From Nemertoderma westbladi (Eukaryota; Xenacoelomorpha; Nemertodermatida; Nemertodermatidae): a stretch of DNA of 22,685 bases. Made by a program: the position numbers and the translations under genes. A model generated the notes under the pieces. The model worked only from the letters and a program-made list of their open reading frames with translations, was not told where the DNA came from and searched no databases. Below, one piece after another: positions 15,404-22,685 of this stretch. The stretch is taken from contig JAUCBJ010000307.1 of the NCBI GenBank assembly GCA_032718475.1, forward strand, positions 1-22,685. Direction: 5' to 3'. Within the stretch, counting starts at the first letter, position 1. Each line of letters begins with the position of its first letter.

Positions 15404-15609
15404 GCAAAGTAGCACTTTGCAGCTTTACGATCCGAGTTTATTTATGTACTGAGTGAGCGAAGCGAGGGAGGTTTACATGAATAAACAAGGGTCTTTAACG
15501 CTGAAAAGGGACCTTTGCAAGCAATGATAAATATATCATTGCTTGCAAAGGTCACTTTTAACGCATGTTCACGCTGTTAAGTTGACATATTATGTCAAAT
15601 TAACAGCGT
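15404..15609. repeat. Cluster of four inverted repeats (hairpins)
   Basis: Four stems follow one another. First, GCAAAGT/ACTTTGC at 15404-15410 and 15414-15420 with a 3-base loop. Second, 13-bp arms with one mismatch at 15436-15448 and 15474-15486, enclosing GAGTGAGCGAAGCGAGGGAG. Third, 20-bp perfect arms at 15510-15529 and 15534-15553 with loop AATA. Fourth, 19-bp arms with one mismatch at 15571-15589 and 15591-15609 around one base. The arms of different hairpins differ in sequence. The function is unknown; possibilities are a MITE remnant, a structured RNA or a small-RNA precursor. Confidence 0.8.
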
Positions 15610-16960
15610 TCGGTATGCAAGAAAGGATTTTATGGATGCTCATTTGAACATTTTAATCATGTACTATTACAAATATAAGTGAAATTTATTAACAGGTAGG
15701 CCTCCACAGTTTAATTATACATTTATGTCAAATTAAAGTTTATTGTTGTTATCTCCTGCATGGATATGATAAATCTTTTAATCCATCGTCGACTGAAGCA
15801 AACCGAGTCACCGTCTGTGTCCCTGTCCGTCCAGTTTTACTGAACACTGTTGCCATATTTTCTTTGCTCATTTTTCCCTTTTGTTACTTAATAAACCATG
15901 CAAAAATGAAGGCAAAATGTCCGGTCTGATACAATAAACGGGATTGCGCTAGGGTACCTGTCAACAAGGGCCGCTCAATGTATCTGTTTCTTTACCCCTT
16001 TTTCCCTTCGATGCATTGATTTGCTCTATATTTCACTTAGTTCAATACGGTATTTGGTTATCTATTGTATTTGACTGAGATACGATACCAGGAGGGTGTG
16101 ACAACAAAGTATAACAAGCAAATGACTGACTAATTAATTCTGTAAGAACTCAAGTCTGGTGATTGTGTTACCCTTAAAGGGAAACGTATTGTGACAAGTC
16201 TTTGGGTCTAATTATATTGATATCGCTACAGTATTCAATTTGTGACAACTCTCAATCGTGATGTAATTAATAATAAGAGCTTTGCTTATAATAATGGTCT
16301 GAAATATCGCCATATATTAATTATTTAGTATGATATACAACGATATGACAACACACAAATCTGATACAATTGTCCAGATTATCACTGATACTTAGTTACA
16401 GCAACCCATCTGTTGTGGCGCGTGTAAAACCTCCTTGATTACGTAATATCGGCGATATATTAAGCAAATAATAAAGATAAATTGAATAAACCAGTAGAAT
16501 ATGCAATGTAGCGATGAATAATTATAATCCAATTATTAACTCTTTAAGTCTAGACCTTAGGCCTGTAATAATCACCAGTCAATTAAACCTGACCGGGGAT
16601 CAGTGCCTCTGCATGGGCAATGCGACTTCTTCTGTACAACAATAACAAAAAGAGTTAAACAACCACAAAGCCAACCGCACTTATATACCAGCTTATCAGT
16701 AAGGAGCATAGCCAATATGGCATCACGTATTCCATTGAGGCTTAACAGGCTTAACAAATCAGTTCGAATATGGGTATAATAGCACTAGATGGCGTAAGAA
16801 CCCTTACTAGAGAATAATTCGATAGAAATAACCAATTTATATCGTAACCGACTTTATCAATATAAAATGGTGTTTTGAGCTTAAAATTAGTAAAATAAGT
16901 AATCTAAAAGGCTAAGTTCACACGTGCAGCAACAAGTAGACTGGACTTGTTTATGGAGAC
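15610..16960. other. AT-rich stretch, no gene seen
   Basis: No ORF on either strand has compositional or motif support. A 61-codon minus-strand ORF at 16572-16757 has no recognisable features and is probably chance. Confidence 0.5.
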
Positions 16961-16976
16961 GGGGGGGGGGGGGGGG
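16961..16976. repeat. G16 homopolymer
   Basis: Sixteen consecutive G residues end four bases before the left arm of the inverted-repeat element that starts at 16980. Confidence 0.9.
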
Positions 16977-16979
16977 AGT

Positions 16980-17826
16980 AAACTGGACGCAAAACCCGCC
17001 TTGGTGAATTAATATCCCGCCTCAATGTTAAATTCTCAATTTAGGGAAAGGAACAGGTTACAGTGGCACGTTATTTTAACCAAAACAAGAAACCAAACAC
17101 AATAGAACAGGTTACAGTTTTATTTTTGAGAATAATCAGCTGTTATTTGCGTCGAATTTCCCCTGAAGAGGGATGAATTTTTATTTGTCATATCTCATCG
17201 TCGTGTATTGAACGCAAGGAGACCCCATGCAGGGTAACATTAACACGAAGCGAATTTATGTAATGGAAAGATGACCTTCATGACCTCTCATAACCTCATG
17301 TAAACAGCATGAGAAATAAATGTTGTTTAATAACGTAGTGCAGTGAAGCACGTTTGCTTTGCGTTTGCTTTAGCTTGCTTTACAATGATATAATGGTAAA
17401 CCATCACATCTTCCTACATATCAACCAGCATATGCAGCAATTCCGCGAATACAAGAAGTGTACTACTGCGAAATCCTACTGCAATACCAAATATATATAT
17501 AAAGTTATTTATTAAATGGTAAATAAAGTAGAATTATTGTAATAATGTAGTTATATTGATATTGTATTTCTTTATTTATATTTATTATTGCAGATAGGAA
17601 GGTGTGCGGGAACTCTGAACTCAATTAAATTAATCTCTCTCCAGGGGAAAATCGACACAAATAACCACCGATTTCTCTCAAAAGTGAAAATGTAACCTGT
17701 TTTATTGACTTTCGTTTATTGCTTTGGTTAGAATAACGCGCCACTGTAACCTGCTTCTTTATCTTAATTCATAAAAATTTAATATTTAATACGAGATTTT
17801 AAATCCCAGGGATTTGCGTCAAGTTT
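16980..17826. mobile_element. Non-coding inverted-repeat element (MITE-like), about 850 bp
   Basis: The left arm (16980 to about 17170) and right arm (about 17641-17826) are diverged inverted repeats of roughly 190 bp. Aligned landmarks are AAACTGGACGCAAA versus AAACTTGACGCAAA at the outer ends, ACAGGTTACAGTGGC followed by GTTATT, a second ACAGGTTACA about 55 bp further in, and a TTATTTG block next to TCCCCTG at the inner edges. The ACAGGTTACA motif therefore appears twice per arm, like subterminal binding sites. The interior has no ORF of note. I found no clear target duplication; the left flank is the G16 tract. A non-autonomous DNA transposon is the likeliest reading. Confidence 0.7.
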
Positions 17827-18468
17827 TCTATATTTCATGATTGGCAGGTTTCAGACTCTATGTTAGATATCATTGGTTACGGGTACACTCCAAATGTTTG
17901 CTTTAAAACCAGCCAGTTTTTTCATTATAATATAACTTTTAGAATAACAAATTCTTTCATCAAAATTGTTATATTATCGCTAATACATAAAATAAATTAA
18001 ATTTTCGATCGTGGGACGAAGACCCCACGAACATATGTATTGTATATATACATTATATAGGTTTAAAATTGAAATTACATTGTAAGGGATTGAATAGCTA
18101 TTCCCTTGTCCCTTATAGAACAATATTAACTTATACTAATATCTGAACCACATAGGTTGAAATTTTGCAATTGCAATTTTATACTATTAGGTGTTGCTTG
18201 CTTAATGAAAACGTCAGCACCTATATTAGTATATAATAACTATATTCGTGTTTTATTATATTCCAAGGTCAGTTCAGGTCTGCTGTATCATTGAAAGAGA
18301 AAACAACCAACTCCATGATGATGGAGGTGAATGATGGAAGTGCCATCTGGTCCTGTAATTAGGACCCCTTCATTTTCTTTCTCCTTTTATTGTGAAACGA
18401 ACTATTTGAAACATCATATATTTGAAACATCATTCTTTACTCTCTGCAAACTGCCAACTGTAAAAACT
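17827..18468. other. Upstream region of the 18517 gene
   Basis: No ORF. A small palindrome, GGTCCT-GTAATT-AGGACC, lies at 18349-18366, and a tandem ATATTTGAAACATCAT-like duplication lies near 18404-18433. I see no clear TATA box at a suitable distance from the CDS. Confidence 0.4.
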
Positions 18469-18501
18469 ATGGGATTCAAAGAAATTCAACCGCAAAATTA
18501 A
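18469..18501 (+). other. Upstream ORF (10 codons) before the 18517 gene
   Basis: An ATG at 18469 opens MGFKEIQPQN and stops 15 bases before the main ATG. If the transcript includes it, it could reduce initiation at 18517. Transcription start and splicing are unknown. Confidence 0.3.
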
Positions 18502-18516
18502 ACAAATACTTCAGCA

Positions 18517-19236
18517 ATGGTCTTTTATAAGCCAGCACTATTGTCAGCTCTTTACGCGGTTCTAAACATTACGGCCTGTTATGGAGTCACCTGTTATGCC
18601 GAAAATTCGTATACCTATAAAGCAACTACTGATCGGCTACAACAGGAGATGAGCAAAATGGGATTATCCCTACTTCATAGCAACCAGCAATGGTTCGAAG
18701 ACGCTAAATTCACATCATTACGACATAGTAATATCAAACACATTGAACGCAACTGCACAGAATGTGCCAATTATTTCGTACGAATAATCATGGTTCATGA
18801 TAAGACCGGGGATGAGTTAATGATGAATCTTGTCATTGAAATGTGCATAAACAGCGGGAGTGAAGAGGCCTGGGAGAGATTTTGTCTGCCTCTGGAGGAA
18901 GTCCGATGTACAGCATTCATGCTACAGCTAGAAGCTGGGTTTAAACTTAATCAACAGAGAATCGGTGACGTGGAAAATGATCAAGATGAATTCCTCCGGG
19001 TTGTTTATATGATTAGAAGCCTTATGAGAGACAGTCTGACTGAAACATACAGTTCGTGTCAGTTTATGTGTTGTCCTGGTGAGTGTCTTACTGATCCAGT
19101 CTGGGAGAGGGATCTAGCTACAACTACTACCATGGCGGTTGAAGAAACAACAACATCAACAGGATGCAGTTCAGTTGTTGCTACTCTGGTATTTCCTATG
19201 ATCTTGGTGATGGTTACATTGATTGGAGTCTTTTAG
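18517..19236 (+). CDS. Secreted cysteine-rich protein with probable GPI-anchor signal
   Basis: This single-exon frame of 239 codons is the best candidate for a host gene in the window. Residues 1-23 (ALLSALYAVLNITACYG) look like a signal peptide. The mature part has ten cysteines before the tail (C26, C80, C83, C110, C123, C131, C181, C185, C186, C190), an even number suited to five disulfides, and one potential N-glycosylation site (N79-C-T). Residues about 201-216 are a Thr-rich linker, followed by GCSS and a hydrophobic end (VVATLVFPMILVMVTLIGVF) with no cytoplasmic residues after it. That pattern signals GPI anchoring, or else a C-terminal membrane helix. The protein would sit outside the cell. 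TCYAE near the mature start and CCPGEC near the end faintly recall Ly6/uPAR edges, but the spacing does not fit and I do not recognise the family. The ATG has G at -3 and G at +4. No AATAAA was found shortly downstream. Confidence 0.75.
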   Translation: MVFYKPALLSALYAVLNITACYGVTCYAENSYTYKATTDRLQQEMSKMGLSLLHSNQQWFEDAKFTSLRHSNIKHIERNCTECANYFVRIIMVHDKTGDELMMNLVIEMCINSGSEEAWERFCLPLEEVRCTAFMLQLEAGFKLNQQRIGDVENDQDEFLRVVYMIRSLMRDSLTETYSSCQFMCCPGECLTDPVWERDLATTTTMAVEETTTSTGCSSVVATLVFPMILVMVTLIGVF

Positions 19237-19891
19237 AAACATAATCCACATTGTGTGGAAAAAACTAAATACATTACAGTGGGAGGGTGGGGGTTTCTCT
19301 TGTAACTTGGGCTATACTTACAAATGCAAGTAGCATAACAGCCGTAAAACATGCAACTGTTGATTCTCGTTCATCTTTTTGGGTGGAATATATAGTTAAT
19401 TTAGTTGATAACCATGGTGGTAGTTGGTTTTACACTTAGTATGGCATTGATTTTTTATGTCCGTTCTTTTGACTTTTTTGTCCGTCTTTTTTACGAATTG
19501 TGTATAATGACTGTAGTGTATGATTGTAGTCCGCAGAATGACTTTTTATGTATGCATTTCTTTAAACCATTAGACTGCTGATTTTTTGACTGTTAAATTC
19601 TGAAGCCAAACAAAACATTCAAAATTTGTTGATTTCTGGACTGTCAGACAGTTTAATTTACAATACCTATAGCAACACATTCAATATTTTTGATTTTCTT
19701 TAGACTGTGGGATAGATTTCCCCATGCTTGTGGTAAAATACTTTAAATTTAATAATTTCTGGATGTGGTCGATAATCGATTTCCAGAATATGACTGTATC
19801 AAAACACTCAATTTATAGCCAAAAATGAACGTATTATAACGATGGCAATAGGCCCTGGATACATACAATTAACTGTTTTTATACTTAAAAT
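19237..19891. other. Stretch without a gene; weak degenerate repeats
   Basis: The region contains loosely similar phrases such as AACATTCAAAATTTGTTGAT and CACATTCAATATTTTTGAT, each followed by a GGACTGT/AGACTGT motif (about 19613-19705), suggesting an old tandem duplication. No coding signal was seen. Confidence 0.4.
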
Positions 19892-20427
19892 ATGGCTTCC
19901 AATAATATTACTATAACTTCATTTAATTGTAATTCGATCAGAGCAGCTGACTCGCTTAACTATGTAAGAGAGTTATGCATGGTTTCTGACATAGTACTGC
20001 TTCAGGAGCATATGCTTACCAAGCAGGAACTTAGCTTTTTATCAACAAAAGACGAACATTTTATACCACACGGTAAATCGTCCGTAGACCTAGCGGACGG
20101 ATTCCACTCCGGTCGTCCGTATGGGGGCCTAGCTGTTCTGATTAAGGAAAGTTTATCGACCACGGTTGAATTCATTGAATGTGATGATGACCGAATATAT
20201 CCGTATTATATTTGTCGAAGTAATGGTTCAATTCAAAACTACTGGTTATGAACGTATATTTACCGTACCAGCTTGATGATCATTTAGACCTTTACTTAGA
20301 ATACCTTGGTAAATTACAGTGCATTATAAATATGGCTGCGACAACAGACTGTTGTGTGATAGGCGACCAATTATTTTTACCTTATGACCTTATGACTTTG
20401 ACCTTTTTATCAATTATAGTTGGCTAG
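19892..20427 (+). pseudogene. LINE endonuclease N-terminal fragment, frameshifted
   Basis: The frame from 19892 begins MASNNITITSFNCNSIR, with the catalytic Asn, followed by IVLLQEHML with the catalytic Glu and GRPYGGLAVLIKESL, all standard AP-endonuclease blocks of a LINE. Near 20239 the homology moves to another frame (LLVMNVYLPYQLDDHLDLYL, then CCVIGDQ), which stops at 20425-20427. VIGDQ stands where a GDFN motif would be expected, so homology ends there. GRPYGG resembles GRPFGG in the minus-strand fragment at 160-840, so the two may be related families. The copy is dead. Confidence 0.85.
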
Positions 20428-20763
20428 GTGACATTAGCAATATAATGACACCTAACAACCAACAAAGGCAATATACACTGCCAGCCACAGGGAGAGATGC
20501 CAGCGCACAGCTCATCTCAGGGTAGAAGCTAGCATAGGAACAGGGGAAGGTAGGTTTGGCCAAGGGGATAGATCGACCAATGGAGGGACAGCATGTGTCC
20601 AATTACGGTGCATCCACTGGTTAGCCAAACCTAGGTAGTTAATGTGTCCCATGTAATATATAACCGTTACTCTGTAAATTGTGCTTTAGTTGGTATATTG
20701 GGTGAGCAGAAGTCGAACGGTTTTCAACCGTCGTCGTTGTCTGCTGTGGGTGTAAACGTTACG
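20428..20763. other. Stretch without a gene
   Basis: No coding support. A 10-bp inverted repeat, TAGGTTTGGC near 20550 and GCCAAACCTA near 20624, encloses about 65 bp. CAACCGTCG at 20725-20733 pairs with CGACGGTTG at 20828-20836, bracketing the minisatellite. Confidence 0.4.
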
Positions 20764-20833
20764 CCGACAGCCGATAACCGACAGCTGACAACCGACAGCC
20801 GACAGCAGAAAGCTGACAGCAGACAACCGACGG
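20764..20833. repeat. 7-bp minisatellite (CCGACAG-like), 10 units
   Basis: Seventy bases read as ten consecutive heptamers of the form CCGACAG, CCGATAA, CTGACAA, CAGACAA and similar. The array is bracketed by the inverted pair CAACCGTCG/CGACGGTTG. An ORF across it (20644-20904) is an artefact of the repeat. Confidence 0.85.
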
Positions 20834-21309
20834 TTGTCACTTTTCGGTCGATATACTGTATTATATATTATACTATTTATATGAAGAAATTGTATTTGTT
20901 TTAAGAATATGGTGTATTTTATTAAATATAATAAAATAGCCCAGCGCTGATGCAAAACCATGCAAGTTTTGAAAGCCCGCCTCAGCAATTTTTCAACGAA
21001 ATTCAGGTTGTGCTACATATTTGGAATCCTTGCATGGCCAGCTTTCTAGCAGTACCAAGTAACAGCTATAAGGTAGAAGAATAACTGCGGTGTAACTGGT
21101 GCAATATCGACGGAGACACTTTTTTTAAACGCTTGTAGCTAAAGATTGGAAGCAAAAATAAAAATTCTGGTTCAACCAGTAAGAGGTCGGGAAATGAAAC
21201 TATCCCTGTTTCAAATTTCATGAAATCTCATTATTATATATATAAACAATTATAAACTTAATAAAGTGAACTTTAATTTGACCTGCTCACATAAATACAT
21301 ATATTTATT

Positions 21310-21798
21310 ATGAATGAAGCTGACAAAAAAAGGAGTTTCTCAAGTGCCTGTACTCCTGAAAAGGTCGCAGAAACAAAGCGAATAGATTGCCGGGACACGC
21401 CTCCAAAGTCTCATATAAACAAAAGCTTATTTATAATAGAATTTGATCGAAATCTGGTGTCAGAAGTTCAGGACCCTCCCGAATCCTTCAAAGTTCTTGA
21501 CAATCCACTACTCAATAGTACATTTAAGGAGATTTGTAGAGAAACGGCAAAGCAAAGCGTCAAAGCGTACAAATGCTATGGTTGCTCAGGATATATTAGG
21601 AAGTCGAGTGGACAACTCCTTCGTTCCCAGGAAGATTTAGTATTAAAAACTTGGGATCCTCGAAGTTATCTGGGATCCAATAATGAAATCAAACTCACCA
21701 TTGGAAAAGAACTTGTAACATTTCATCTTCAAATTACCTGCGTTGTTTTTAAATACCCATATTATCTCGTCTATTTTTCCAATTATTGTACAATTTAA
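21310..21798 (+). CDS. Hypothetical protein, 162 residues, unrecognised
   Basis: An ATG after an AT-rich leader opens 162 codons. The N-terminal half is charged and low in structure (KKRSFSSACTPEKVAE, KRIDCRDTPPKSHINKS). The second half looks more ordered: SVKAYKCYGCSGYIRKS contains a CxxC pair, followed by EDLVLKTWDPRSYLGSNNEI and ELVTFHLQITCVVFKYPYYL. The pattern CxxC, hydrophobic-LVLK, basic/aromatic, FHL-x-I-x-C, then P-aromatic is reminiscent of conserved blocks in uncharacterised transposon-associated animal proteins, but I cannot name a family. The last ten residues after the KYPYY block look like read-through into non-coding DNA, so this may be one exon or a 3'-truncated copy. It lies between two LINE fragments. 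No promoter or poly(A) signal stands out. Confidence 0.4.
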   Translation: MNEADKKRSFSSACTPEKVAETKRIDCRDTPPKSHINKSLFIIEFDRNLVSEVQDPPESFKVLDNPLLNSTFKEICRETAKQSVKAYKCYGCSGYIRKSSGQLLRSQEDLVLKTWDPRSYLGSNNEIKLTIGKELVTFHLQITCVVFKYPYYLVYFSNYCTI

Positions 21799-21830
21799 TT
21801 GATATAGAAAAACATGTACGACATAATTAG

Positions 21831-22046
21831 CCTGCTAAAATCGCAGATGACCTAGTTATTTACTCAAGAAATAGAGAACACATCCAAACAGGTCTTGATA
21901 TTATATACAGTTGGTGCAATAGAAACGGAATGATTATTAACATGACTAAAACCAAGATAATAAAATTTCGTCGCGGGGGCAGACTAGCAAAGACAGATTG
22001 TTTCACTTACGGTGGCGAAAGTGTAGAGATATGTAACCAATTGTAA
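21831..22046 (+). pseudogene. LINE reverse-transcriptase fragment (motif C and palm edge)
   Basis: An open stretch without an ATG, bounded by TAG at 21828-21830 and TAA at 22044-22046, reads AKIADDLVIYSRNREHIQTG followed by WCNRNGMIINMTKTKIIKF. ADDLVIYS is reverse-transcriptase motif C with both aspartates kept, and the downstream N-x-x-KTKIIKF segment is the usual motif D. Motifs A and B and the C-terminal domain are absent. It could belong to the same dead insertion as 19892-20427, but the 1.4 kb between them shows no reverse-transcriptase sequence, so a separate fragment is as likely. Confidence 0.75.
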
Positions 22047-22685
22047 AAGCCTTTGCTGAATTGCCCCGTTATTTTTATTATCTTTTACATTAAAATACTC
22101 TGTAGTTGATTTAATAAGTGTAAGAGACCGTATTATTGCTGTATCGGTGTTTTTAGAGGATCTAAGACCTATTTCCTCCGTATGTGTACTGTGAAAGGCA
22201 TATTTTATGATTCTATGGCAATTCGTGACGCAAAGGGGTGATAGCTACTCTTGAACAGTAGTTACTATGACTACGGTTAACAGCTGACATTCATACGTGT
22301 TGATTTCCTTTGTTCTACGGCGTCTCTCAGTTCAGTCAGCCAATTAGAGCGTTTTTGTGGCTCCTTGTACAGAAAATTTCCGAGAAATGACGCAATGCCT
22401 ATGTGCAGTGTTTACATTCAGTCTTGAGCCAAAGAAAGAACGGCTTGGAAGTATTTTGTGCTGTACTGCTTTTTAGTCTTACACTAGTAGGTTTAATTAT
22501 AAAGGGCATATATCCTTTAACTTGAATATCTCTGTAAATATCTCAATGCTGACATACCGGTACTGATGTACCGATATACCTAACTGTTCAGTTGTTGTTT
22601 TATACTGCTATTTGCTGTCAGTTCTTCATAATATGGTTGATGAATAATTATATTTGGAATAACGATAAATAACCCCGCAACCCAA
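22047..22685. other. Stretch to the window end, no supported gene
   Basis: No motif-supported coding sequence. The minus strand stays open without an ATG for 87 codons at 21984-22244, overlapping the reverse-transcriptase fragment, but the peptide is unfamiliar. The rest is AT-rich. Confidence 0.4.

Noticed and set aside
16572-16757. 61-codon minus-strand ORF
   Set aside because: Short, no motif, no neighbouring signals.
20644-20904. 86-codon ORF with RQ/DSR-type repeats
   Set aside because: The repeats come from the 7-bp minisatellite; no other protein feature.
21984-22244. 87-codon open minus-strand stretch without an ATG
   Set aside because: It overlaps the plus-strand RT fragment, is unfamiliar, and is within the length expected by chance.

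Overview
The window looks like repeat-rich nuclear DNA from an animal, most likely an invertebrate; the phylum cannot be set from this sequence. The reasons are: several non-LTR retrotransposons (LINEs) with AP-type endonucleases, a satellite array with higher-order structure, terminal-inverted-repeat (TIR) DNA transposons, a CCAAT/octamer/TATA promoter of the kind seen on animal histone genes, AT-rich intergenic DNA, and no operons or bacterial-style gene packing. Nearly all recognisable coding sequence belongs to mobile elements. Only one gene looks like a plausible host gene (18517-19236), with a second uncertain one at 21310-21798.

Layout. 1-2215: decayed pieces of two LINEs on the minus strand (endonuclease at 160-840, reverse-transcriptase tail at 1277-1556) in AT-rich DNA. 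2216-4419: a DNA transposon with about 250-bp TIRs, whose ends are studded with the palindrome TACTGCAGTA. It carries a broken minus-strand gene with a helix-turn-helix and a retroviral-type integrase core, split by a 400-bp (CGTTA)n array and cut off at a 26-base G run. 4944-5351: a Gag-like relic with a zinc knuckle. 5663-14459: a 71-bp satellite, split near its left edge by a nearly complete 6.4-kb LINE (about 5877-12246).

The LINE has an intact ORF1 (869 codons) with a complete Ulp1/C48-type cysteine-protease triad, a coiled coil and an RRM-like C-terminal block. Its ORF2 has a complete-looking endonuclease, a reverse transcriptase whose YADD box reads YADN, and a frameshift before the C-terminal domain. 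The satellite to its right holds two nearly identical copies of a 12-monomer, 858-bp higher-order repeat.

14600-14817: a compact histone-type promoter followed by a 27-codon ORF. 15404-15609: four hairpins in a row. 16980-17826: a non-coding inverted-repeat element (MITE-like). 18517-19236: a secreted, cysteine-rich, probably GPI-anchored protein. 19892-22046: LINE fragments, a 7-bp minisatellite and an unrecognised 162-codon ORF. The rest, to 22685, has no gene I can support.

The best candidates for something undescribed are (i) the AP-endonuclease LINE with a Ulp1-type protease in ORF1, sitting in phase inside a satellite, and (ii) the TACTGCAGTA-ended TIR element that physically links a HTH/integrase-core gene to defined transposon ends.
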